Assembly (NCBI GenBank): GCA_964501105.1
Contig: CAZCRG010000028.1
Coordinates: forward strand, 1-17,970
Length of the DNA stretch: 17,970 nt
Source of the DNA: BMS3B sp964501105
Lineage (GTDB): Archaea; Hydrothermarchaeota; Hydrothermarchaeia; Hydrothermarchaeales; BMS3B
Reading direction: 5' to 3'
Below the pieces are notes generated by a model, which was not told where the DNA came from, did not search any database, and was given only the letters and a program-made list of their open reading frames with translations. The stretch's first letter is position 1, and each line of letters opens with the position of its first letter. The translations under genes and the position numbers were made by a program. This document shows, one piece after another, positions 6,474 through 12,058 of the stretch.

Positions 6474-7259
6474 ATGGAGTACACAAAGAACCTCTGGATT
6501 TCAGCTGTATTTTCAATTATGGGTATGCTTCTTGTCCTTGCCAGCTACAAAGAGTTCCACTCGAAAACTCTTGCTATGACGGGCTTTGCACTTATAGCCT
6601 CTGGAGTGGTGCTTGCCAGCTACGCAGATTATCTACTTGCAATTTTCGGTGGTACTCTCTCTGCCACTCTGGATCCTGTTGAGGTGGTGGAAGATGCAGT
6701 ATTAAGGAGAGTAGCCGGGGAGAAATACATAGCCATGAGTATTCTCAGGATTGTTCCTCCAGAGATATATTATGACATGAGCCTTACTGAGCGCAACGAT
6801 TACCTTGGCAGAATCTCAAGCTTGCTGATGAGCTTAAAGGAGCCCGGGTTGATAGGCGCTCTGGTTGTGCCTGCAGACCTGCGTGCAGTCCTCGATCAGG
6901 TAAGAGTCAGAGAAGCCCAGATAAGGAACATGCTGGCAGACGCCAAAAAAGCAGGGGATGAGCACGGAGTCAAAACTCTTGAAGATGAGAGGAGACAGAT
7001 TCGTGGCTTAATCCAGAAGCTGGAAAAGGAGGGTGCTGTTGCAGTAATGTATATTGCCACTGTCTCTGCGGAGGGCTTCACAAAGGAGCTTGCACTAAAG
7101 AATCTCAACGCAAAAAGACAGTACTTTGAGAACAACATTAGAACTGCGCTCGGTGCAATGTATGTTGCCCCGTTAAGAGGAAGAATACTATACAGGGTGT
7201 ATCAAATTCTCCTCGCTGTGCCGACATCTCATGATATTGTGTTGTCTGCCGGTGTCTGA
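6474..7259 (+). CDS. Membrane protein with VirB4/TraC N-terminal-like cytoplasmic domain, no ATPase domain
   Basis: 261 residues. Two N-terminal membrane helices lie at about 8-24 and 32-60. The soluble remainder begins LDPVEVVEDAVL and contains KYIAMSILRIVPPEI, a helix with ISSLLMSLKEPGLIGALVV, a charged coiled stretch (about 140-185, REAQIRNMLADAKKAGDEH onward) and VAVMYIATVSAEG. This order (self-translating strand, 'lsl..p..i.ivv' strand, long charged helix pair, second strand) resembles the N-terminal region of VirB4/TraC type IV secretion proteins preceded by a PrgI/VirB3-like membrane pair. The Walker ATPase half of VirB4 is missing, and the gene stops before any P-loop. It lies directly upstream of the MinD-like gene, whose promoter overlaps its stop codon. 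The relationship is judged by eye and is moderate at best. Confidence 0.5.
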   Translation: MEYTKNLWISAVFSIMGMLLVLASYKEFHSKTLAMTGFALIASGVVLASYADYLLAIFGGTLSATLDPVEVVEDAVLRRVAGEKYIAMSILRIVPPEIYYDMSLTERNDYLGRISSLLMSLKEPGLIGALVVPADLRAVLDQVRVREAQIRNMLADAKKAGDEHGVKTLEDERRQIRGLIQKLEKEGAVAVMYIATVSAEGFTKELALKNLNAKRQYFENNIRTALGAMYVAPLRGRILYRVYQILLAVPTSHDIVLSAGV

Positions 7260-7270
7260 TTCCTTTATAA
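7258..7270 (+). promoter_or_regulatory. Promoter of minD-like/tatA: GATTC plus CTTTATAA
   Basis: GATTC at 7258-7262 overlaps the stop codon of the preceding gene (TGA 7257-7259), and CTTTATAA follows at 7263-7270. The expected start of transcription near 7293 leaves a very short leader ending in TGGAGG before GTG 7305. Confidence 0.65.
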
Positions 7271-7304
7271 ATGTATCAGGGTGCAATATTATGGAGGCTA
7301 TATT

Positions 7305-8078
7305 GTGGGAATCTCTATTGTTATGGCATCAGGTAAAGGTGGAGTTGGGAAAAGTACACTCACTGCTAATCTTGGAATAACTCTCAGCCAGTTTGGTAAA
7401 GATGTGACCATTCTGGATGCTGATGTAGATATGGCAAATCTGTCGCTACTGATGAACCTTGAAACCACACCAAAAACATTACACGATTACCTGTGTGGAA
7501 AAGCAGCCCCTGAAGAGATTATATTCAATAGCTATGGAGTGAATATTGTGCCTTCAGGGCTGACCCTTGATTCACTGCTTAAGGTAGATGTCGAGAGACT
7601 CTCAGAGATTATACAGATCCTTAAAAACACAGATTTCCTGTTGGTGGATTCACCGGCAGGGCTTGGCAGAGCTGTGATCCAGGCAATTGCGAGTTGCGAT
7701 GCTACAATTATAATCACAAACCCGGAAGTGAGTAGTGTATCTGATGCTTTGAAGATCATGATGATTTCAAGAAAACTTGGAAGTAATGTCCTGGGTACAG
7801 TTGTAAATAAAGTACCACGTAGAGTACCAGACAATTCCTGTGTTATACCAGAGGACATTGCGGCAGTGCTTGAGTGCACTCTTATAGGTACTGTGCCTGA
7901 TGAAACCAATCTCGTAAGGCGTAGTATAAACTCAGGTGTACCTTTTGTAATAAGCCACCCTTATGCTGACGTGAGTAAAGCTGTTAAGAAAATCGCTGCC
8001 TCACTGGCTGGAATTGAAATCCAGAATAGTGAAGAGTCCACTCTCAGAAGATTCTTCAGAAAAATATTCAGGAGGTGA
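7305..8078 (+). CDS. MinD/ParA-family ATPase with C-terminal membrane-targeting helix
   Basis: 257 residues from GTG 7305, chosen because GGAGG sits 7 bases upstream; an in-frame GTG at 7281 lacks a site and is closer to the TATA box than any leaderless start here. It carries the complete deviant Walker A motif SGKGGVGKST (9-18, signature Lys11 and Lys16), a switch I LDADVDMANL and a Walker B-like LLVDSPAGLG. VVNKV also supports the family. The last residues, STLRRFFRKIFRR, form a basic amphipathic helix like the membrane-targeting sequence of MinD. ATP-dependent dimerisation and membrane binding would let it position a membrane machine, as TadZ or MinD do. Unlike the 402-956 ATPase it keeps the signature lysine, so the two are not redundant copies. 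It is followed 4 bases later by tatA. Confidence 0.88.
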   Translation: MGISIVMASGKGGVGKSTLTANLGITLSQFGKDVTILDADVDMANLSLLMNLETTPKTLHDYLCGKAAPEEIIFNSYGVNIVPSGLTLDSLLKVDVERLSEIIQILKNTDFLLVDSPAGLGRAVIQAIASCDATIIITNPEVSSVSDALKIMMISRKLGSNVLGTVVNKVPRRVPDNSCVIPEDIAAVLECTLIGTVPDETNLVRRSINSGVPFVISHPYADVSKAVKKIAASLAGIEIQNSEESTLRRFFRKIFRR

Positions 8079-8082
8079 AATA

Positions 8083-8220
8083 GTGCTCGGATATGAAGAA
8101 CTCCTTGTCATTGCAGGTATTGTTGTGATCTTATTTGGAGGGCAGAAGATTCCTGAGCTCGCCAGAAGCCTGGGAAGGGCCAAAAAGGAGTTTAAAAAAG
8201 CTGCTGAAGAAGAAGAGTAA
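8083..8220 (+). CDS. tatA: Sec-independent (twin-arginine) translocase subunit TatA
   Basis: 45 residues from GTG 8083, which follows GGAGGTGA (8071-8078) by 4 bases; the site overlaps the stop of the MinD-like gene. The sequence is textbook TatA/E: a short N-terminal segment, one membrane helix (ELLVIAGIVVILF), the hinge FGGQKIPELARSLG and an amphipathic basic helix (RAKKEFKKAAEEEE). TatA oligomers form the protein-conducting element that exports folded, often cofactor-containing proteins. At 45 residues it is shorter than most because the acidic tail is minimal. No tatC lies in the window. Co-transcription with the MinD-like gene from the GATTC-type promoter links it to the same regulon. 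Confidence 0.92.
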   Translation: MLGYEELLVIAGIVVILFGGQKIPELARSLGRAKKEFKKAAEEEE

Positions 8221-8238
8221 CACCTCTCTGCACTCCAG

Positions 8239-8256
8239 AAGAGAAGCTTCTCTTTT
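8239..8256 (+). terminator. Hairpin terminator after tatA
   Basis: A 16-base perfect palindrome (8239-8254, centred on GAGAAGCTTCTC) is followed by TTTTC, 19 bases after the tatA stop. Flanking CACCTC (8221-8226) and GAGGTG (8268-8273) could add an outer stem. The rest of 8257-8366 is a CT-rich spacer before the convergent ATPase gene, with nothing else recognisable. Confidence 0.5.
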
Positions 8257-8366
8257 CTCAAGCGAGGGAGGTGCAGTAGTCTAGAAGAGTCCTCCTTTTG
8301 CCTCTCCTCAGGCAGGCTATTACTGTTTTATATGAAACAAAAATTAGAAGTCTCTCTTTTCTTCTA

Positions 8367-9668
8367 TCACACCCTTACATACTTTCCTTTTCCGACTCTT
8401 TTCACCAGTCCTCTGTTCATGAGCCTGTAGACTGTGCCTCTTATTCCCGTCTTTGTGTGCTCCGGCAGGAGTTCGTAGAGCTCCTGCAGGGAGGTGGGTT
8501 TTGTCAGGGCGTCCAGCACCCTCTCGCTCAGGGACTTCTCCACGACTGCCGTGCGTATCCACCTCTCAAAGAGCCTGTCCCTGATCCTGTATCTTCCCCT
8601 TTCCACCTTCTCCACTACCTCCTTGTCCACCAGGCCCCTGAGGTAGGTGGCGGCTGCGTTGGTCTCGATTTCCGCTTCCCTGGCTATTTCGGCGGGTCTT
8701 TCCCTGCCTTTTGCCAGGGCTGTGATTATTTTCCTTTCAGTGCCGCTCAGCCTATCGAACTCCTCCTGGAAGATGATGTTGCCCTCCTCCTCGATAAACT
8801 CTTCGACAGCCTCCTCTGCTCTTTTAAGGCTCCCCACCCTTCCGAGCCACTGGAGGTAGAAGGGTACTCCTCCGGTTATCTCATAGAGCTCGTTCGCCAG
8901 CTTTTCGTACTTGATTCCCGCGTACCTTTCTAGGAATCGGGCGACCTCCGTTCTCGTCAGGGGCGGGATTCTTTTAACGAGAACCTGCCTGTAGAAGGGT
9001 GCAGCCTCCGAGAGTACCACCAGCTCCATTGTTTTTCTAACCGAGCCCGAGATCACCAGGGCGGTGTGCTTATACTCCTCATAGGCTGTCCTCAGCATCT
9101 TGACGATCTGAAGACCGTTCTCTATCCGGAGGATCTCGGGAAACTCGTCCAGTAGGAGTACGCACTTTGTTCCAGTTTTCTCTGCCAGCTTCTCCGCCAT
9201 GTCAAACACCCGCCTGAATACAGGGATGTAGTCTCCTGGAGGTCTGTCCCTGATGCTGAGCAGGAACTCCACCTCCTCCACCTTGACCTGCACCTTTGCC
9301 TTGCCAGCAACCTTGGCGATAACCTCTCTGGTGCTTCCGAGAACTTTTCTGACGCTGAGTTCCACCTTCAGAAACCCCCTCTCCTGGTAAGCGGCAATTA
9401 TGGCTTCAGAAAGCCTCTCAACGAGGTCTTTGAGACTCAGCGTGCCCGCCTCCCAGAAGGAGAAGTAAACCGGAACAATCCTGTCATAGCCCCTGAGCCT
9501 TCTCTCAAGCTCCCTGAGAAGGGAGGTTTTGCCGATTCTCCTCCTGCCGTGGATGCAGAAGCCTTCTGCGCTGTCCACCCTGGAAAGCTCCTCAACCAGG
9601 TTGTTTAGAATCTCCTCCCTGCCTATGAACAGCTCTCCAGACACTGGTCTGAGGGTGAACCTGCCCAT
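8367..9668 (-). CDS. Archaeal-type AAA ATPase (STAND-like, ATPase_2 family) with C-terminal winged helix
   Basis: 433 residues. The opening FIGREEILNNLVEEL and the P-loop GRRRIGKTS (41-49, Lys47) are typical of the archaeal ATPase_2/MCP-like family. A Walker B CVLLLDEFPE and a sensor-type ALVISGSVRKTME follow, and the C-terminus is one or two winged helices (TERKIITALAKGRERPAEIA and a final HTH). These proteins form very large, mobile archaeal families of mostly unknown role, some associated with toxin, nuclease or signalling partners. The gene is GC-richer than its surroundings, has an ordinary AT-rich promoter without the GATTC box and lies opposite to its neighbours. It therefore looks like an insertion into the cluster and not a component. 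Start ATG 9668 has no ribosome-binding site (probably leaderless). The family call is firm; the function is open. Confidence 0.85.
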   Translation of the reverse strand: MGRFTLRPVSGELFIGREEILNNLVEELSRVDSAEGFCIHGRRRIGKTSLLRELERRLRGYDRIVPVYFSFWEAGTLSLKDLVERLSEAIIAAYQERGFLKVELSVRKVLGSTREVIAKVAGKAKVQVKVEEVEFLLSIRDRPPGDYIPVFRRVFDMAEKLAEKTGTKCVLLLDEFPEILRIENGLQIVKMLRTAYEEYKHTALVISGSVRKTMELVVLSEAAPFYRQVLVKRIPPLTRTEVARFLERYAGIKYEKLANELYEITGGVPFYLQWLGRVGSLKRAEEAVEEFIEEEGNIIFQEEFDRLSGTERKIITALAKGRERPAEIAREAEIETNAAATYLRGLVDKEVVEKVERGRYRIRDRLFERWIRTAVVEKSLSERVLDALTKPTSLQELYELLPEHTKTGIRGTVYRLMNRGLVKRVGKGKYVRV

Positions 9669-9693
9669 ATTCCAAAAAACAAAAATAACATTG

Positions 9694-9712
9694 ACAAATA
9701 TATTTTATATAA
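9694..9712 (-). promoter_or_regulatory. TATA-rich promoter of the AAA ATPase gene
   Basis: On the minus strand the region reads as alternating A/T with TTATATAAAATA, about 28-40 bases before ATG 9668. There is no GATTC element, unlike the promoters of the putative secretion regulon. Confidence 0.35.
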
Positions 9713-9795
9713 ATATATCAAAAATTTTTTTGTCTAATTGAGGGAGGAGGATGAGGGAGAAGGTTCTCTTTTTTGTACTAATTTTTCCAATTTCT

Positions 9796-9809
9796 GATTC
9801 TTTTAAATA
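9796..9809 (+). promoter_or_regulatory. Promoter of the thioredoxin-like lipoprotein operon: GATTC plus TTTTAAATA
   Basis: GATTC at 9796-9800 is followed by TTTTAAATA. ATG 9841 is 45 bases after the G and is preceded by GGTGAT. The same 45-base spacing and GGTGAT are found at the 14574 gene. Confidence 0.65.
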
Positions 9810-9840
9810 CTCATCTTTTTCTTGTTCCCTGGTGATGTAT

Positions 9841-10536
9841 ATGAGAAGAGCAGAATTGGCAGTATTAATTCTGGCTATATTTTCCCTGATTGCCAGCGGT
9901 TGCACTTTTACTCCTGCAGGCACAAAAGTTATACTCTATTCCCAGCCACAGGAGAAGCCACTTAAGCAAAACCAGGAGCCACCCAAAGAGCTTGCAGAGA
10001 AAATTGTGAAAAGCATGTTCCCTCCAGAGTTAAGAGACAACGTCAGTATAGCCTACGAAGGCTCAAAGAATTTTGTAGTGCACGAGTTTACAGTAAGTTT
10101 TACAGGTGAGACCAGAAAGCTCTACATCACAGAATCCAGGGACATGGTACTCTTCGCTCAGGAGATTACCCCTGAGTACCTGCAGAACGTAGAAGAAGCG
10201 CTGGGAATTCCAAGAATGAAGATGCCACCCCTGAACGAGACTGCGCAGGCTGAGCCACCCATTGTCAGTGTAATCAACACAACCTCTACCAGTCTTGAAG
10301 ATGGCTGGTATCTCTTCTACCTGCCTACCTGTCCTCATTGCATCAGGCAAATTAAGATCCTGGGTGACGAAGTCTCAAAGGTGAATATGATAGATTGCTC
10401 CACTCAGGAGGAAATATGTGACAGATACAGCATTCGTGGAACACCCACCTGGCTGAAGATTCAAAATAGCATAGAGGTTGAGAGGCTTGAGGGTATGCAG
10501 AGTCTTGGTGTTCTGAAGGACAAGGGGGTGTTCTAG
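9841..10536 (+). CDS. Thioredoxin-fold lipoprotein (CPHC)
   Basis: 231 residues from ATG 9841, chosen because a GATTC-type promoter at 9796 lies inside the longer in-frame extension back to 9751 and GGTGAT precedes this ATG; ATG 9835 is also possible. The N-terminus is a lipoprotein signal (MRRAELAVLILAIFSLIASG then Cys21). A ~130-residue mixed domain follows. The C-terminal ~75 residues are a thioredoxin fold: WYLFYLPTCPHC with active-site Cys164-Pro-His-Cys167, a second pair of Cys (MIDCS and EEIC), and the cis-proline loop RGTPTW (Pro202). Anchored outside the membrane, it should catalyse disulfide oxidation or exchange. The same promoter class controls several Cys-rich exported proteins encoded nearby, which are its obvious candidate substrates. 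It is followed directly by a zinc-binding small protein. Confidence 0.85.
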   Translation: MRRAELAVLILAIFSLIASGCTFTPAGTKVILYSQPQEKPLKQNQEPPKELAEKIVKSMFPPELRDNVSIAYEGSKNFVVHEFTVSFTGETRKLYITESRDMVLFAQEITPEYLQNVEEALGIPRMKMPPLNETAQAEPPIVSVINTTSTSLEDGWYLFYLPTCPHCIRQIKILGDEVSKVNMIDCSTQEEICDRYSIRGTPTWLKIQNSIEVERLEGMQSLGVLKDKGVF

Positions 10537-10746
10537 ATGTCAATACTGGTTATGGCGAGAGAGGAGTCTTACTGTTCAGCCTGCGGAGATATCCTCGAGA
10601 CCTGCGATGAGTGTGGCAAAAATCTTTCCGAAGCCGATACTGTGCTCTGTGTGGACTACGGCACAGAGCACCTCTGCTCACAGGAGTGCTTCGATAATTG
10701 GGTTAAAAAAGAACACGCTGTGAAGATAGCACCTGTGGAATCTTAA
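10537..10746 (+). CDS. Small TRASH-like zinc-binding protein
   Basis: 69 residues with eight cysteines: Cys13-x2-Cys16, Cys23-x2-Cys26, Cys38, Cys47-x3-Cys51 (preceded by His45). Cys23-x2-Cys26-x20-Cys47-x3-Cys51 fits the TRASH/MYM-type treble-clef motif used for metal binding in archaeal metallochaperones and metal-sensing regulators. There is no DNA-binding helix or membrane segment, so it is a stand-alone domain. The ATG abuts the TAG of the thioredoxin-like gene, with GGGGGTG 6 bases upstream, so the pair is an operon. A role in metal or thiol handling with its neighbour is plausible but not shown. Confidence 0.7.
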   Translation: MSILVMAREESYCSACGDILETCDECGKNLSEADTVLCVDYGTEHLCSQECFDNWVKKEHAVKIAPVES

Positions 10747-10808
10747 ATCTCTATTGTATAGAATAGATTCACCAGCCCGGTGGTGTAGCGGTCAAGCATG
10801 TCGGGCTT

Positions 10809-10908
10809 NNNNNNNNNNNNNNNNNNNNNNNNNNNNNNNNNNNNNNNNNNNNNNNNNNNNNNNNNNNNNNNNNNNNNNNNNNNNNNNNNNNNNNNNNNNN
10901 NNNNNNNN
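10809..10908. other. Assembly gap (100 N) flanked by identical 55-nt ends
   Basis: Bases 10754-10808 are repeated exactly at 10909-10963. The repeat contains the first 35 bases of the tRNA-Gln gene, so the incomplete copy at 10774-10808 is almost certainly the same gene read twice at overlapping contig ends, not a second tRNA. The 33- and 55-nt overlaps of the two gaps match common assembler k-mer sizes. Confidence 0.85.
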
Positions 10909-10928
10909 TTGTATAGAATAGATTCACC

Positions 10929-11001
10929 AGCCCGGTGGTGTAGCGGTCAAGCATGTCGGGCTTTGGACCCGACAACGGGGGTTCGAATCCTCCCCGGGCT
11001 A
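10929..11001 (+). tRNA. tRNA-Gln (anticodon TTG)
   Basis: A 73-base cloverleaf. Acceptor AGCCCGG pairs with CCGGGCT (10994-11000), discriminator A. The anticodon stem TCGGG/CCCGA (10956-10960/10968-10972) encloses loop CTTTGGA with anticodon TTG at 10963-10965. The T arm is GGGGG-TTCGAAT-CCTCC with one G-T pair, and the variable loop is 4 bases. No CCA is encoded. A TTAAATC-like box about 25-30 bases before the 5' end (best seen before the gap, 10742-10749) may be its promoter. Confidence 0.95.
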
Positions 11002-11030
11002 TCTTTTATCAGAAAAAAGAGGTGGAAGCC

Positions 11031-11183
11031 ATGAAGATATCGTTGCACCTGCCACAGGGAACTGACGTGGAGAAGGCAAAGAGGTTCCTGCGCTCTGAGG
11101 TGGCGCAGGCAAGGAACATCAAGAAGAAAAGCACCCGGAAGACTGTGGAGGCTGGTCTGAGGGCTATTCTGTCCTGTCTTTAG
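11031..11183 (+). CDS. aRF1/VLRF1-like release factor, N-terminal half-domain (frame 0)
   Basis: 50 residues from ATG 11031 (GAGGTGG 5 bases upstream) to TAG 11183. ISLHLPQG matches the 'VSLYIPPG' strand, and SEVAQARNIKKKSTRKTV matches the 'EyxQAxNIKSKxTRKxV' helix-loop-helix of eRF1/aRF1 domain 1, with the NIKS stop-codon motif present as NIKK (29-32). In aRF1 this domain continues for a further ~70 residues; here the frame stops immediately after ILSCL. The missing continuation and the GGQ domain are found at once in the +1 frame (next entry). It is therefore half of a split gene and not a free-standing protein. The junction is CTT TAG C. The initial helices normally preceding this strand in full-length aRF1 are absent. 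Confidence 0.75.
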   Translation: MKISLHLPQGTDVEKAKRFLRSEVAQARNIKKKSTRKTVEAGLRAILSCL

Positions 11184-11184
11184 C
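11178..11184 (+). other. Candidate +1 frameshift site CTT TAG C
   Basis: Frame 0 reads TGT CTT TAG. A +1 slip of the tRNA on CTT to TTT lets the ribosome continue with AGC GAA GTG in the GGQ frame. This is the same logic as the CUU UGA C site of bacterial prfB, with UAG in place of UGA and the same poor following base C. The nearest SD-like GAGGG is about 15 bases upstream, farther than in prfB. A simple deletion or a sequencing error could look the same. Confidence 0.45.
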
Positions 11185-11187
11185 GAA

Positions 11188-11697
11188 GTGGACTTCTCCT
11201 TTTCCGGCTGGAGCTTCTACTGGGATGGTAGCTCCTTAAAGATGGAGCCATACCGTGGGGTGCAGAAGGTTTACCACTGCGGCAGGGACTTCGTGAAGCC
11301 AGAGCCGTCGAGGGAGCTTCCGTATTTGCTCTGCGTGTTTGATTCCAGAGAGGCGAGCATAGGTCTTTTTGACGGCCACCGCATAGTGGTGAAGTGGCAC
11401 GGATACAGCAACGTCCCAGGAAAACACGGAAGGGGAGGGCAGAGTCAGAGAAGGTTTGAACGAAACAGAGAGCTTGCTCTGAAGCACTGGTTCAAGAAGA
11501 TCGCAGAGAAAATCAGAACCTTCGCAGCCAGAGGAGATGGCACCTACAGAAAGCTTGTTATTGGATGCAATGGGCTCAACGGCAAGAAGCTTGTGAGTCT
11601 GTTGCCGGGCTACATCCACATAAAAGAGGTAAAAAATGTGCAGTACACCTGTGAGAGCGGTCTATGGGAACTCGTAGGCATGAGCAGATACACCTGA
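11188..11697 (+). CDS. aRF1/VLRF1-like release factor, GGQ domain (+1 frame)
   Basis: 169 residues are readable from GTG 11188, but there is no ribosome-binding site before it and the frame is already open from 11161, so translation probably enters by frameshift. The sequence first completes eRF1 domain 1 (FYWDGSS, then VYHCGRDFV like 'YxCDxxF'). It then gives domain 2: LLCVFDSREASIGLFDGHRI and VPGKHGRGGQSQRRFERNRE, with the catalytic GGQ at residues 83-85 (peptidyl-tRNA hydrolysis). It stops at about the end of domain 2; domain 3, which contacts eRF3/ABCE1 in full factors, is missing. The joined product is about 221 residues, the size of short VLRF1/Vms1-like rescue factors. Likely role: ribosome-associated peptidyl-tRNA release in rescue or quality control. 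It converges with the next gene, 4 bases apart. Confidence 0.8.
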   Translation: MDFSFSGWSFYWDGSSLKMEPYRGVQKVYHCGRDFVKPEPSRELPYLLCVFDSREASIGLFDGHRIVVKWHGYSNVPGKHGRGGQSQRRFERNRELALKHWFKKIAEKIRTFAARGDGTYRKLVIGCNGLNGKKLVSLLPGYIHIKEVKNVQYTCESGLWELVGMSRYT

Positions 11698-11701
11698 ACA
11701 T

Positions 11702-12058
11702 TTATAGCGTGGTGAAAGTGAAGTTGCCGAGGTTGCACACTCTGAGCCTCTGTGTTGTGTTTGCAGTGTAGGATGTACCAATATTGATAGATAAGTTTGC
11801 ACTTTTTATCCAGCCATTGCAACCATACCAGAGAATATCTCCAGCGACACTCACATAACACTTTTCAGGTATGGCAAGAGATACATCAGCACAGGAGCCT
11901 TCTTCAACCAGGCTGTCTATTGTGGTTCTGAGTAGCATCGCAGACCTTATACAGGTGGTTTTCTCAAAATTTTCTGAGTTGTAGGAGAGAAGTTTCAGCA
12001 TGAATGCAATTACAACCAAAAAAGAAAAAAGAAGAAAAATATAGTGGATAGTTCTCAT
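11702..12058 (-). CDS. Pseudopilin-like exported protein, 118 aa, unknown
   Basis: Unrecognised. A short basic N-terminus (MRTIHY) leads into one hydrophobic helix (IFLLFSFLVVIAFMLKLL), followed by a ~90-residue extracytoplasmic domain with five cysteines and a beta-rich end (SANLSINIGTSYTANTTQ, VCNLGNFTFTTL). The plan of an N-terminal uncleaved or prepilin-like helix plus a small beta domain resembles minor pseudopilins, but there is no clear prepilin cleavage motif. ATG 12058 overlaps the TGA of the 839-residue protein upstream (ATGA), so the two are translationally coupled and probably act together at the surface. The odd cysteine count would allow a disulfide to a partner. Confidence 0.6.
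   Translation of the reverse strand: MRTIHYIFLLFSFLVVIAFMLKLLSYNSENFEKTTCIRSAMLLRTTIDSLVEEGSCADVSLAIPEKCYVSVAGDILWYGCNGWIKSANLSINIGTSYTANTTQRLRVCNLGNFTFTTL

Noticed and set aside
8298..8933. Plus-strand frame opposite the AAA ATPase
   Set aside because: Antisense to a gene with intact Walker motifs; composition is typical of a shadow frame.
9757..9774. Hairpin GAGAAGGTTCTC plus T-run as a terminator
   Set aside because: The loop would be only 2-4 bases and no plus-strand gene precedes it; the neighbouring gene runs away on the other strand.
9751..9840. Longer N-terminus (from ATG 9751) for the thioredoxin-like lipoprotein
   Set aside because: It would place the GATTC/TATA promoter inside the coding sequence and add a second hydrophobic stretch before a perfect lipoprotein signal; ATG 9841 has GGTGAT and the expected spacing.
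10774..10808. A second, truncated tRNA-Gln in tandem
   Set aside because: It is part of an exact 55-base copy ending at the N-gap, so it is the same gene seen at two overlapping contig ends.
11181..11230. In-frame TAG in the release-factor-like gene as a pyrrolysine or readthrough codon
   Set aside because: Continuing frame 0 past TAG gives a Leu-rich unrelated peptide and another stop within about 16 codons, whereas the +1 frame gives the expected domain. Frameshift fits; readthrough does not.
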